Shown here: in pieces, positions 32,266-41,554 of the stretch | How positions within the stretch are numbered: the stretch's first letter is position 1 | Layout: each line of letters starts with the position of its first letter | Source: Lewinellaceae bacterium | Lineage (GTDB): Bacteria; Bacteroidota; Bacteroidia; Chitinophagales; Saprospiraceae | Length of the DNA: 64,000 nucleotides | Direction: 5' to 3' | NCBI GenBank assembly: GCA_020636215.1 | Contig: JACJYG010000007.1 | Span: forward strand, 620,001 to 684,000 | The notes under the pieces: generated by a model | Database searches by the model: none | Seen by the model: the letters and a program-made list of their open reading frames with translations, nothing else | Told to the model about the DNA's origin: nothing | Translations under genes and position numbers: made by a program

Positions 32266-34743
32266 ATGAGGTACTTAACTACGATCCTAATAACGATGGT
32301 ACTATCGGTGTGGGCAGGGGGGCTATCTGCCCAAATCATTGCCCAGCAGGATTTCAATAGTCTATCTGCCGGGGCTTTTACAACAGACCAGCTTCCCAGC
32401 GGGGTTCAATTGACCAATACCGGTTCCCGCAATATCGGCGGGCCTGGGCTGGATTTCGCTTCCACCTGGTATGACACACGGGGTGTAAGCCTGGGGCCGG
32501 TAACTTCAACCGGAGATGCTAGTGATTTTATTGGTGTTAACAGTTTTTCAGGCGCCAGCTCCCCGGATGTATCCGCCAGCGGAGTGCTGGTGACGGCGGG
32601 TATAGAACAGAATTTTGAATTCAACGATACAGATGGAGCCGTGGTCCTCAACTTCGAGGCCGTCGATGTGACGGGATTCACCAATCGGCAGTTGCGATTA
32701 AATTACTGGATCAATGACACTGGCTATGAATCAGACGATGCTTTCACTATTTCCCTCAGTAATGGCGGCTTGGGTATTGTCGTGTTGGGCTATGGCGCAA
32801 CCGAACTGGAGGCCAACGCGGAGGTAGGGGAGGCCAATCCGGCATCCTGGAAATCGCTAACCGTAGACCTGGATGCGGTCCTGGCTTCCAGTGGTTTGAA
32901 CCCCGCCAACCTTATCCTTTCGATTGCCGTTGATGTCAATTCCAGCGATGAAAATATCTTCGTCGATGACGTCGTCTTCGAAGCCATAACGGGCTGCAAT
33001 ATCAGTTCGCTGACTGCGCACTTCCTGCCCTGCTGGGACCAGAATACGGAGGACCCGAACGACGATACCTTTATCGCCGATTTCACGATTCAATTCACCA
33101 ACCCGCCAACCACCGGGAATATCGAGCTCGAGGTAAATGGCCAGACTTATTCCACTTCCGTGGTAGGGCTGGGAACCCAGTTCCAGTTCCTGAGCATTCC
33201 ATTGTCGGCCGACGGACAGCCGGTAGTCGCTACGGCCCGCTTTACGGCTGTTCCTGCCTGTACCTTTACTGCTACGGTAGGGACCGCCCCGCCCCCCTGT
33301 TCCCTTCCGGCCTGCACGCCGGTGATCAATGAGATTGACTATGACAACCCGGGCGCCGATGACCGGGAATTTGTGGAATTGTACAATCCCTGCAATACGC
33401 CGATCGACCTGGGTTATTATACCTTGTATTATATTAATGGTGCTACGGGCAGCGTATATTTTTCTCATACATTACCGGTTGTGTTGATGCCAGGGGATTA
33501 CTTCGTCGTCTGCGGCAATATGAGTACGGTGCCCAACTGCGACTTGGAGATCCTTCCTTCCACGAACGGTATCCAGAACGGTTCTCCGGATGCAGTAGCG
33601 TTGATATACAACATCGGCGGCATCGTGGCCGACGCGGTGAGTTATGAAGGTTCCGTGCCGGGTTATACCGAAGGTTCTGGTGATGGCCTGTTCGACTCAA
33701 CGGCTCCGAGTGTAGGCATCGGCCGTTTTCCGGATGGCAATGATACGGATCAGAACAATGTGGATTTTAGCCAGCAGTGCATCACGCCAGGTTTTTCCAA
33801 CTCCGGGGTAAATGTATTCTGCACACTGCCTCCGGGTTTCTCGGTGGATGTACTCGGCTGCGGCGGCCTGGCTACTGCTGATTATGACGGTATGACGGGA
33901 TCCTTCTCTATTTCTTCCACCTGCTATTATTTTGGTGGTACGCCGACTGCCGATTACCTCACTTTTGTCAACAAGGCCTTGTGTGGTGATGGAGAAGTCA
34001 GGGCGCATATAGCCAGTGTATTGCCCGGTAATGGCTATGCTGGTGTCATGATGCGGGAATCGACGGCCCCTGGCGCCAGGATGGCGTCTATAATCCGCTT
34101 CCCGGATGGGGTTAAGCGGGCCGTTTACCGCGTTACCCCAGGCGGGCCGATCGGCCTTGCACCGCTCCCGTCCACTTTTGGCTTGGATTATTTGCGCATT
34201 ACCCGACAGGGCTCGTATTTCCTCTATTATGCTTCTTATTCCGGAACACCGGGCAGTTGGCAACTGGTTTTTGCCCAATACACGCCCATGAGCAATTGCG
34301 TTTTGGCCGGCATGGCGGTTTCCAGCTTTGCCAATGGCGCTATCACGCTGGGGGATTTCGATAATGTGTATATAGGCAATACCATTTCGCCGCTTACCGT
34401 TGACGGCACAGACGAAGTGGAAGGCATACTGGGCAAGCAAGGCCTGCCAGTGGTGGGTTTATCGCAACAGCCTTTTGCACAGGAAGTGCCTAAGTTTGCT
34501 ATTTTCCCCAACCCCGTGGTGGACGAACTGACGGTTACCTTTGAACAGAGCGATGTCCAGGAAGTAGAGATTGCGATCCTGAGCATGGAAGGCCGGCAGT
34601 ATTACCGTGGGGTTCATCAGGCTGATGGCAATACCGTCCGTTTGCCGCTTGATGCAATGCAATTGGCCACCGGTATGTACCTGATCACGGTGAATACCGG
34701 CGAAGCAGTCGTTACCAAACGCTTTGTAAAAGCCAATAGATAA
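32266..34743 (+). CDS. Secreted lamin-tail domain protein with T9SS sorting domain (paralog)
   Basis: The 825-residue paralog of the preceding gene has a signal peptide (MRYLTTILITMVLSVWAGGLSAQ), a different jelly-roll-like N-terminal module (~25-240), only one lamin-tail domain (~349-520; PVINEIDYDNPGADDREFVE), the same concanavalin-like module (~525-725; AGVMMRESTAPGARMASIIR) and a T9SS type A sorting domain (FAIFPNPVVDELTV ... GMYLITVNTG). The C-terminal two thirds are close copies while the N-terminal modules differ. It has its own terminator and upstream block, so it is probably expressed separately. Confidence 0.88.
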   Translation: MRYLTTILITMVLSVWAGGLSAQIIAQQDFNSLSAGAFTTDQLPSGVQLTNTGSRNIGGPGLDFASTWYDTRGVSLGPVTSTGDASDFIGVNSFSGASSPDVSASGVLVTAGIEQNFEFNDTDGAVVLNFEAVDVTGFTNRQLRLNYWINDTGYESDDAFTISLSNGGLGIVVLGYGATELEANAEVGEANPASWKSLTVDLDAVLASSGLNPANLILSIAVDVNSSDENIFVDDVVFEAITGCNISSLTAHFLPCWDQNTEDPNDDTFIADFTIQFTNPPTTGNIELEVNGQTYSTSVVGLGTQFQFLSIPLSADGQPVVATARFTAVPACTFTATVGTAPPPCSLPACTPVINEIDYDNPGADDREFVELYNPCNTPIDLGYYTLYYINGATGSVYFSHTLPVVLMPGDYFVVCGNMSTVPNCDLEILPSTNGIQNGSPDAVALIYNIGGIVADAVSYEGSVPGYTEGSGDGLFDSTAPSVGIGRFPDGNDTDQNNVDFSQQCITPGFSNSGVNVFCTLPPGFSVDVLGCGGLATADYDGMTGSFSISSTCYYFGGTPTADYLTFVNKALCGDGEVRAHIASVLPGNGYAGVMMRESTAPGARMASIIRFPDGVKRAVYRVTPGGPIGLAPLPSTFGLDYLRITRQGSYFLYYASYSGTPGSWQLVFAQYTPMSNCVLAGMAVSSFANGAITLGDFDNVYIGNTISPLTVDGTDEVEGILGKQGLPVVGLSQQPFAQEVPKFAIFPNPVVDELTVTFEQSDVQEVEIAILSMEGRQYYRGVHQADGNTVRLPLDAMQLATGMYLITVNTGEAVVTKRFVKANR

Positions 34744-34774
34744 GGGTAATACTCGTTTTTTGAGTTCCCTAAAC

Positions 34775-34811
34775 GAGAAAGCCTCCGTAGCAGTACTACA
34801 GAGGCTTTCTC
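34775..34811 (+). terminator. Terminator-like hairpin after the second lamin-tail gene
   Basis: An 11-bp perfect stem (GAGAAAGCCTC at 34775-34785 with its complement at 34801-34811) lies 31 bases after the stop, between convergent genes. The T tract is short. Confidence 0.6.
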
Positions 34812-34883
34812 ATTGGATATGGCGACCGACGTTCCGGCTCTTGGCTTACTGGGCCAGGTTCAGGACGGAAAGCCACAGTTAAC

Positions 34884-36197
34884 CTAGTACCGGTAATATT
34901 CCGGCTTGTAGGGGCCTTCTTCTGGTACGCCGATATACTCCGCTTGTTCCTTAGTCAGGCTTTCCAGTTCCACGCCGATCTTGGCCAGGTGGAGTCGGGC
35001 TACTTCCTCATCCAGTTGTTTGGGGAGCGTATAGACCTTATTTTCGTATTCGTCGTGTTTGGTCCACAGTTCGATCTGAGCCAGCACCTGGTTGGTGAAG
35101 GAGTTCGACATCACGAAGGAGGGGTGCCCTGTAGCGCAGCCCAGGTTCACCAGCCGGCCTTCCGCCAAAAGGAGGATGTCCTTGCCATCGATGGTATACT
35201 TATCTACCTGTGGTTTGATGGTCACTTTGGAATGGCCGTGGTTGCGATTCAGGTAAGCGACATCGATCTCATTGTCAAAGTGGCCGATGTTACAGACGAT
35301 GGTTTTATCTTTCATCATCTTGAAGTGCTTTTCCCGGATGATGTTGCAATTGCCGGTAGCCGTGATGATGATATCAGCGCGGGGTACTGCATTTTCCATG
35401 CGTTTCACCTCGTAGCCGTCCATAGCGGCCTGCAGGGCGCAAATGGGGTCGATCTCAGTGACGATAACCCGGCAGCCGGCGCCACGCAGGGAAGCGGCAG
35501 TGCCCTTGCCAACATCGCCATAACCGGCCACGATAGCCACCTTGCCAGCCATCATGATATCGGTAGCGCGGCGAATCGCATCTACGGCGGATTCCTTACA
35601 GCCGTACTTGTTGTCGAACTTAGACTTGGTCACGGAATCGTTCACGTTGATGGCCGGCATGGGCAGGGTGCCTTTAAGCATCCGCTCATAGAGGCGGTGT
35701 ACGCCGGTAGTAGTCTCTTCGCTCAGCCCGCGGATGCCGGCAATGAGTTCGGTGTGTTTGTCCAGGACGATGTTGGTCAGGTCGCCGCCATCGTCGAGGA
35801 TCATATTCAGCGGTTCGTCGCCCTCAAAGGCATGCAGGGTTTGTTCGATGCACCACCAGAATTCTTCTTCGGTTTGGCCTTTCCAGGCGAAGACGGGTAT
35901 ACCGGCGGCGGCTATAGCGGCGGCGGCGTGATCCTGAGTAGAAAAAATATTACAGGAAGACCAGCTCACCTGGGCGCCCAGCTCCACAAGGGTTTCAATC
36001 AGCACCGCGGTCTGAATGGTCATGTGAAGGCAGCCGGCGATGCGGGCGCCTTTAAGTGGTTTGTCTTTGCCGTACTTCTCGCGCAGCGCCATCAGGCCCG
36101 GCATTTCTGCTTCGGCTAGTTCGATTTCTTTTCGGCCCCAGTCTGCCAGGTTGATATCTTTGACCTTGTACTTTAGCTGTTGATCTACAGATTGCAT
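34884..36197 (-). CDS. ahcY: Adenosylhomocysteinase
   Basis: AhcY hydrolyses S-adenosylhomocysteine to adenosine and homocysteine using tightly bound NAD. The 437-residue protein shows the substrate region CLHMTIQTAVLIETL, SSCNIFSTQDHAAAAI, the hinge NVNDSVTKSKFDNKYGC, the NAD-binding GYGDVGKGTAASLRGAG, and the diagnostic C-terminus ending KPEYYRY. Length and motifs are complete. A promoter with -7 TAATTTCG is at 36233-36265. It is monocistronic and cytoplasmic. Confidence 0.98.
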   Translation of the reverse strand: MQSVDQQLKYKVKDINLADWGRKEIELAEAEMPGLMALREKYGKDKPLKGARIAGCLHMTIQTAVLIETLVELGAQVSWSSCNIFSTQDHAAAAIAAAGIPVFAWKGQTEEEFWWCIEQTLHAFEGDEPLNMILDDGGDLTNIVLDKHTELIAGIRGLSEETTTGVHRLYERMLKGTLPMPAINVNDSVTKSKFDNKYGCKESAVDAIRRATDIMMAGKVAIVAGYGDVGKGTAASLRGAGCRVIVTEIDPICALQAAMDGYEVKRMENAVPRADIIITATGNCNIIREKHFKMMKDKTIVCNIGHFDNEIDVAYLNRNHGHSKVTIKPQVDKYTIDGKDILLLAEGRLVNLGCATGHPSFVMSNSFTNQVLAQIELWTKHDEYENKVYTLPKQLDEEVARLHLAKIGVELESLTKEQAEYIGVPEEGPYKPEYYRY

Positions 36198-36232
36198 TGA
36201 TTTCTGGTTTGTTATGTGAAAAATTCGAGGTG

Positions 36233-36265
36233 CGAAATTACGGATTTTCGGCCTCTTTTGCCAAT
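36233..36265 (-). promoter_or_regulatory. Promoter of ahcY
   Basis: Minus strand: ATTG (36265-36262), 21-base spacer, TAATTTCG (36240-36233), each box one base from the Bacteroidota consensus. It is located 36 bases upstream of the start. Confidence 0.5.
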
Positions 36266-36329
36266 AATTATTTTGGGGGTTGCCGGTGGGTAGCTTGTTA
36301 TCAGGAAACCAGCCGTGGAAAAGCGATAG

Positions 36330-36845
36330 CTAACATCCTTGCTGAACGGTATACTGCAATTGGCTGGTGTCAAAGCCTTTCTGTTGCAGTTTTTCAAGCA
36401 GGGGCCGGAGGGTGGCTTCCGGCAGGGTAGGGGTTCGGCTCAGTATCCAGAGATATTTCCGGTTGGGGTGCCCTACGACGGCATAGCTGTAGTCGTCCGC
36501 CAGTTCGATGATCCAGTATTTAGCGCGGAAGGGCCAGAAGAATTGTACCTTAAGCTTGCTGTTATTGCTGCCTTTTACCGGGAATGCCTTACCCTTGATA
36601 CTGCTCAGCTTCCCGTTTTTAGTGCAGCGGTTGTACACTTCAACATAGCCTTTCTCCGTCGGGGTGTATTCCGCGGTAGTGCATTGGCAGCCCCGTTGCG
36701 GGCTTATGGGGAAAGAAGCGATTTCGTACCACTTGCCAGCGTAGCGGCTGAGGTTTACTTCAGCGGCCGTGGCTAATGGCTGACGACTGCAACTGAAAAG
36801 GCTGAAAAGGCTGATTGTCATCATGGCAAAAAAAATGCGGGGCAT
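36330..36845 (-). CDS. Lipocalin family lipoprotein (Blc-like)
   Basis: The 171-residue protein has a lipoprotein signal (MPRIFFAMMTISLFSLFSC) and the lipocalin first motif GKWYEIASFP, then CTTAEYTPTEKGYVEVYNRC, KLKVQFFWPF, DDYSYAVVGHPNRKYLWILSRTP, as in bacterial lipocalin Blc. It should be an outer-membrane-anchored carrier of lipids or other hydrophobic molecules. It differs from E. coli Blc mostly in the C-terminal tail (QLQYTVQQGC). Monocistronic. Confidence 0.93.
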   Translation of the reverse strand: MPRIFFAMMTISLFSLFSCSRQPLATAAEVNLSRYAGKWYEIASFPISPQRGCQCTTAEYTPTEKGYVEVYNRCTKNGKLSSIKGKAFPVKGSNNSKLKVQFFWPFRAKYWIIELADDYSYAVVGHPNRKYLWILSRTPTLPEATLRPLLEKLQQKGFDTSQLQYTVQQGC

Positions 36846-36931
36846 AGTTTCGGAATTTATAAATATAACTCCATTAGCGCGCTAAGGTTCTAAGTGCTCA
36901 AAAAGGAAAAAGAAAAGGGGCTCCCCGTCGC

Positions 36932-37507
36932 TTATAATTTGATCCACTTCCCTTCGCGGGAAGGGGTTTCGTACTGTTCCAGTTTATCTAGCAATTCGGG
37001 TATGGTTTGGGCGACCAGCGCCAATTTCCGATGGGTGGGTTTGAGGAAGCCCTCGGCAACCATCAATTCCAGCTGCTGGATAAGGGGGTTGAAAAAGCCG
37101 TTGATATTGAGGAATCCGATGGGATGGGCGCCCTGCCCGAGTTGGGCAAGGGTCAGCATTTCGAAAACCTCGTCCATTGTGCCGTAGCCACCAGGAAGTA
37201 CAATGACGGCATCCGAGAGCTGCGCCATTTTAATCTTGCGTTCGTGCATGCTGTCCACAACATAAAGTTTGGAGAGCGCCTCATGGCAGACTTCCTTTTT
37301 GCGAAGGAAAAAGGGGATTACCCCTATTACTTCCCCACCAGCCTCCAGGGCGGAATTGGCCAGGACCCCCATGAGGCCTACTTTGCCGGCGCCATAGACG
37401 ATTTGAATGTTGCGCTGAACGAGTAGGCGGCCCATTTCAGCGGCGGCATCACTGTAAATTGGATTGGAACCAGTGTTGGCTCCGCAAAAAACAACGGCTG
37501 ATTTCAT
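36932..37507 (-). CDS. LOG family protein (TIGR00730, nucleotide 5'-monophosphate phosphoribohydrolase)
   Basis: The start at ATG 37507 (MKSAVVFCGANTG) matches family starts; ATG 37513 is an alternative. The ~191-residue Rossmann-fold protein has VFCGANTGSNPIY, YGAGKVGLMGVLANS and the signature PGGYGTMDEVFEML with the catalytic Glu. Family members release the base from nucleoside monophosphates (in plants, cytokinin activation); bacterial roles are less clear. Cytoplasmic. A -7-like box TAACTTCG lies at 37542-37535. Confidence 0.92.
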   Translation of the reverse strand: MKSAVVFCGANTGSNPIYSDAAAEMGRLLVQRNIQIVYGAGKVGLMGVLANSALEAGGEVIGVIPFFLRKKEVCHEALSKLYVVDSMHERKIKMAQLSDAVIVLPGGYGTMDEVFEMLTLAQLGQGAHPIGFLNINGFFNPLIQQLELMVAEGFLKPTHRKLALVAQTIPELLDKLEQYETPSREGKWIKL

Positions 37508-37607
37508 GATCATTGATTCCTCATTTGGTGCGTGCGAAGTTACATAATTACAGGGATAACCCTATCCAGGCGAACAGGAGCCTGTTCCATTACAAGCGTT
37601 TAGGTGC

Positions 37608-38591
37608 TTAAAGCGTGATGAATTCTCCGATGGCGGGCAGTGTAAGCTGGTCTGATTGGCCGGCATTCCGAAAATATTCCTGAATGAGCCGGTAAGGCTC
37701 GCTGGCCGGTTCATCCGAAAGGTCATAAGTGCCGTAATGCATCGGGATGAGGTTTTCAGAGCCAAGATGCCGGAAGGCCTCCATTGCTTCCTGAGGGTTA
37801 GTGTGGATCTCCTGCATCATGTAATCCGGTTTGTAAGCCCCTATACCGATCATGGCATACTGAATACCGGGAAATAACTGCCCGATCTCCTCAAAATGAC
37901 TGCCCATGCCACTGTCTGCACCGAAGTATATTTTCTTTTCCCCGCTTCGGATCATAAAACTGCCCCACAACACCCGATTGAAGTCGAACAGGCCGCGGCG
38001 GCACCAATGACGGGAAGGCAGGAAAGTGATCTCGGCTCCTTCAGTATGGAAAACCTGATACCAGGCGGCTTCCTCAACAGGCACATTGCCCACCCAGGGG
38101 CTGATAACTTTCGACAACTTCAATGGCGCAAGTATTTTCCGGGGGCGGTTGGTTTTCAACAAATCCTGCAAGCTGCGCTTATCGCAATGGTCGCGGTGGT
38201 CGTGAGACAACAATATGTAGTCGATGTCCTTTAACTGGTCAAGAGGGAAGGGTAGGGCGACTCTTCTTTTGAGAAAAGGCAATCCGTTGAAAATAGGGTC
38301 GGTAATAAGGCGAACGCCGTTGAGTTGTATCAGGAAAGTGGCGTGGCCCAGCCAAACAATGCCGTCTCTGGATTTGTCCTCCAGGTAATCCTGCTGTACT
38401 GCCAGTTGCGGAGCCCAGTCATCCTCTTTTTTTGCTGCCCGTTGTGGGTTGGGGCTCAATTGCCATTTTAGGAGTTTGCGAAAGGAGGGATAAAAAGGCT
38501 CCTCCATATAGTGGAAGCGTTTTCCGTCATGTGGGTTACCCTGCCAATCCGGACGGATAAGAGGTAGGCGGCTATTCTTCAGATATTCCAT
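37608..38591 (-). CDS. MBL-fold metallohydrolase, NAPE-PLD-like
   Basis: The 327-residue protein has the metallo-beta-lactamase zinc motif HDHRDH in LLSHDHRDHCDKRSL, preceded by VWLGHATFLIQLNGVRLITDPIF. Later metal ligands are within FHTEGAEITFLPSRHWCRRG, YFGADSGMG and PMHYGTYDLSDEPASEP. This arrangement is that of the N-acyl-phosphatidylethanolamine phospholipase D/UlaG-like branch. No signal peptide. The true substrate is unknown; phospholipid hydrolysis is a family-level guess. Monocistronic. Confidence 0.88.
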   Translation of the reverse strand: MEYLKNSRLPLIRPDWQGNPHDGKRFHYMEEPFYPSFRKLLKWQLSPNPQRAAKKEDDWAPQLAVQQDYLEDKSRDGIVWLGHATFLIQLNGVRLITDPIFNGLPFLKRRVALPFPLDQLKDIDYILLSHDHRDHCDKRSLQDLLKTNRPRKILAPLKLSKVISPWVGNVPVEEAAWYQVFHTEGAEITFLPSRHWCRRGLFDFNRVLWGSFMIRSGEKKIYFGADSGMGSHFEEIGQLFPGIQYAMIGIGAYKPDYMMQEIHTNPQEAMEAFRHLGSENLIPMHYGTYDLSDEPASEPYRLIQEYFRNAGQSDQLTLPAIGEFITL

Positions 38592-38876
38592 AATACAGTA
38601 AACTCCTTTCCCTCAATATAGTTGGATGCAGGCTGCTCTTATAAGGCCAGGAAAAACCCGAATGGCCCCAGCCTGGTTGGCGGCCAGTAGGATTTAGTCC
38701 ACTTCGCACAGCAGCATTGGCCTATTTTCATCCAACTCAGCGGGATGCTTACCAGACGCCTCAATTGTCCAAATATCTTAAGGAAATGTGAAAAAAAGCA
38801 AGAAGAAAGGAGCAAGCAGTTTAAAAGCATTAATTTAGCGGCGAAAATTGCCAATTATAAAATCAAAACCAAGTTT

Positions 38877-39740
38877 ATGAAAAAAGTATTATTCCATCTC
38901 AGCGCGCTGTTCCTCCTTTCTTTCTTTGCGCTGAACCTCAACGGGCAGATTAGCACCCCCGCCCCAAGCCCTGGCGCCGAATTAAAGCAAACGGTTGGCC
39001 TGACAGACGTAACTATCGTATATTCCCGGCCCAGTGTGAAAGGCCGTACTATTTTTGCCGCAGACGGCCTGGTGCCTTACGGTAAGCCCTGGCGCCTCGG
39101 CGCTAACGCCGCTACGAAGTTCTCTTTCAGCAAAGATGTAAAATTAGGCGGCCAGGATATGAAAGCCGGTGACTACGCAGTGCTGGCTATGCCTGGCGCT
39201 ACGGAGTGGAAGTTTATGTTTTACCCTTATGAAAGCGGCAACTGGGGCAGCTATGTTGATAAGGACCCCGCTGCTACGGTTGTGGCTAAGGCCCAAACCT
39301 GGGACTACAATGTAGAAACCATGCTTTTCCTCATCAATGATGTTACGGCCAATGGTGCGGACATTCAGTTCTATTGGGCGAAGACAATGGTGAGCCTTCC
39401 TTTGGTAGTCAATACCGACGAGCAGGTGATGGCCTCTATCAAGCAGGTGATGGCTGGCCCCAGCGAGAATGACTACTACAACGCCGCTGTTTACTACCAT
39501 GATTCGGGCAAAGACCTCAAGCAAGCCATGGAGTGGATTGACAAAGCTACTTCCGGTAACGAGCCCCGCTACTGGCAGGTGCGCCGCAAAGCCCTCATCT
39601 ATGCCGATGCCGGTAAGAAGGAGGAAGCCATCAAGGCTGCCAAGCAGTCTATGGAACTGGCGGAAAAGGCCGGTAACGAAGAGTACGTGCGCATGAACAA
39701 GAAGTCCATCGAAGAATGGTCTGGTATGAAGACGAAATAA
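38877..39740 (+). CDS. DUF2911 domain protein, secreted, with C-terminal TPR-like helices
   Basis: ATG 38877 is chosen since it begins a signal peptide (MKKVLFHLSALFLLSFFALNLNGQ); the upstream extension is basic and not signal-like. The mature part is a DUF2911 domain (SPGAELKQTVGLTDVTIVYS, RPSVKGRTIFA, LVPYGKPWRLGANAATKF, DMKAGDYAVLAMPG), followed by a helical tail resembling TPRs (YYNAAVYYHDSGKDLKQAME, RRKALIYADAGKKEEAIKAA). DUF2911 is widespread in Bacteroidota with unknown function. A strong terminator follows. Confidence 0.9.
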   Translation: MKKVLFHLSALFLLSFFALNLNGQISTPAPSPGAELKQTVGLTDVTIVYSRPSVKGRTIFAADGLVPYGKPWRLGANAATKFSFSKDVKLGGQDMKAGDYAVLAMPGATEWKFMFYPYESGNWGSYVDKDPAATVVAKAQTWDYNVETMLFLINDVTANGADIQFYWAKTMVSLPLVVNTDEQVMASIKQVMAGPSENDYYNAAVYYHDSGKDLKQAMEWIDKATSGNEPRYWQVRRKALIYADAGKKEEAIKAAKQSMELAEKAGNEEYVRMNKKSIEEWSGMKTK

Positions 39741-39771
39741 GGCGTCTTTAGCGCTATCGTTCTATTAAATA

Positions 39772-39812
39772 CAGGAGGCTGCCTTCCTTTCGGAGCGCAG
39801 CCTCCTGCTATT
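39772..39812 (+). terminator. Rho-independent terminator of the DUF2911 gene
   Basis: An 11-bp stem (CAGGAGGCTGC at 39772-39782, complement at 39797-39807) is followed by CTATTTTATT. It lies 31 bases after the stop. Confidence 0.8.
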
Positions 39813-39925
39813 TTATTGCCCTCCTTTAAACTATTGCCCTTTCTTTTGGTCTATGGTGGTGAAAATTTCAGCCCAGCCCGGGGTAGGGAGGCGGGCTATA
39901 TTATCGTTTATGGAAAAAAATATTT

Positions 39926-41233
39926 ATGAAAGCTTTTTTGACAATATTATTCACTTTAGGGTTTTTGGGTGCTTCTGCACAGCAATTGTATTTCCCGCCT
40001 TTAAATGGTTCGGATTGGGAAACGCTTTCCCCGGAGGAATTGGGGTGGTGTAGCGAAAAATTGGATAGCCTGCTGCAATTTGTCGAAGCGAAAAACACCA
40101 AGGCATTCCTCATTTTGAAGGATGGCCGTATCGTTGTGGAGCAATATTATGGGGCTTATACGCAGGACTCGGCCTGGTATTGGGCCTCTGCCGGCAAGAG
40201 CCTCATGGGCGTTATGATCGGCCTGGCTCAGGAAGATGGCTATCTGGATATTGAAGAGCCCACCAGCAATTATCTGGGCGCCGGCTGGACGGCCTGTCCG
40301 CCCGAGAAGGAAGCACTGATCCGGATACGCCATCAAATATCCATGTCCACCGGACTGGACGACAGCCTGGAGCCGCCTGGGTCGGCCGATAATTGCTTCG
40401 ACCCTGAATGTTTCCAATATCTGGCCGATGCCGGCACGCGCTGGGCTTACCACAACTCGGCCTACCGCATCGTTCAGGATGTCATGGAAACGGCAACCGG
40501 CCAGAACAAGAACATATACACCCGCCTTCGCCTGGGCAACCGCATCGGTATGAAAGGCTTTTGGTTTGATTACATATACTACAGTACGGCACGGGATATG
40601 GCTCGTTTCGGCCTCTTCACCCTGGCCCGGGGCGCCTGGAATGGCGACATCATTCTTTCTGATACCACCTATTTCAATGCTATGGCCAATAGTTCTCAGG
40701 CTATGAACCCTTCCTACGGATACCTTTGGTGGCTCAATGGGAAGTCGTCCTATCTGTTGCCAGGCCTTCAATTTGTTTTCCCCGGCAGCCTTATTCCGGA
40801 GGCTCCGGCAGATCTTATTGCGGCTTTAGGTAAAAATGACCAGAAGATATATGTCGTTCCCAGTGAGGGTTTGGTGGTAGTGCGCCAGGGGGAGAGTGCC
40901 GGAGGCGTAAGCCCTGCTTCTTCTTCTTTTGATAACCAACTTTGGGCCCGCATCATGGATCTTCCTTGTACAACTGCCTCCCATGAATTGGATGCTTCCC
41001 TTTCGATGCTGCAAATTGCCCCCAACCCGGCTACAAATACTGTACAAATAAGTGCTCCTTCCAATATCCAGGAAGCCCGATTGTATAGCGCCAACGGCCA
41101 ACTGTTGCGCTGCTTTTCAGCTGCCAGCCCGCAACTGAACGCCTCGGTTCAGGGCCTGGCGCCTGGCCTTTATCTGATACAGGTGCTCACGGAAAAGGGG
41201 GTATTGATTCAACGCTTGGTCGTCCGGGGGTAA
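39926..41233 (+). CDS. Secreted serine hydrolase (class C beta-lactamase-like) with T9SS sorting domain
   Basis: The 435-residue protein has a signal peptide (MKAFLTILFTLGFLGASAQ) and a penicillin-binding/beta-lactamase-type hydrolase domain. The nucleophile is Ser88 in the SxxK motif SAGK (88-91), and the Tyr-x-Asn is Tyr175-His-Asn177 (WAYHNSAYR). Residues ~355-435 form a T9SS type A sorting domain (LQIAPNPATNTVQI ... GLYLIQVLTEKG). It is thus exported to the surface. Family members act as esterases, D-aminopeptidases or beta-lactamases; the substrate here is not predictable. Confidence 0.9.
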   Translation: MKAFLTILFTLGFLGASAQQLYFPPLNGSDWETLSPEELGWCSEKLDSLLQFVEAKNTKAFLILKDGRIVVEQYYGAYTQDSAWYWASAGKSLMGVMIGLAQEDGYLDIEEPTSNYLGAGWTACPPEKEALIRIRHQISMSTGLDDSLEPPGSADNCFDPECFQYLADAGTRWAYHNSAYRIVQDVMETATGQNKNIYTRLRLGNRIGMKGFWFDYIYYSTARDMARFGLFTLARGAWNGDIILSDTTYFNAMANSSQAMNPSYGYLWWLNGKSSYLLPGLQFVFPGSLIPEAPADLIAALGKNDQKIYVVPSEGLVVVRQGESAGGVSPASSSFDNQLWARIMDLPCTTASHELDASLSMLQIAPNPATNTVQISAPSNIQEARLYSANGQLLRCFSAASPQLNASVQGLAPGLYLIQVLTEKGVLIQRLVVRG

Positions 41234-41290
41234 GCCTGGGGGCAGGTCAACAGTCCGCACAGCGGCGGCCCTTCCTCCCTTCGGCCCGCT

Positions 41291-41554
41291 GACGTTCCGG
41301 CCTATAGGCCTAACGACCTAACGACTTATAGGCACTCCGACCTATAGGCCTTCCGACCTCCCGACCTTTAGTCCTCCCGACCTTCCGACCTAAAGACCTT
41401 CTGACCTTCTGACGTTCCGACCTCCCGACCTTTAGACCTCCCGACCTAAAGACCTTTAGAGCTCCCGGCCTTCTGACCTTCTGACGTTCCGACCTTTAGA
41501 CCTTCCGACCTAAAGACCTTCCGACCTTTAGACCTAAAGACCTTCCGACCTTAC
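41291..41554. repeat. Octamer tandem array 2, unit GACCTnnn, 33 units
   Basis: Thirty-three 8-bp units run in perfect phase from 41291 to 41554. The consensus is GACCT plus three variable bases (mainly TCC, TCT, TTA, AAA, CCC). The left part is more degenerate (GGCCTATA, GGCCTAAC, GACTTATA), as if older. The last unit (GACCTTAC) contains the stop codon of the beta-helix lipoprotein gene. It occupies nearly the whole gap between two convergent genes. On the minus-strand mRNA the unit reads nnnAGGUC. Confidence 0.95.

Noticed and set aside
34944..36119. 391-codon plus-strand frame opposite ahcY
   Set aside because: It is the complement of a highly conserved enzyme gene and has no family features.
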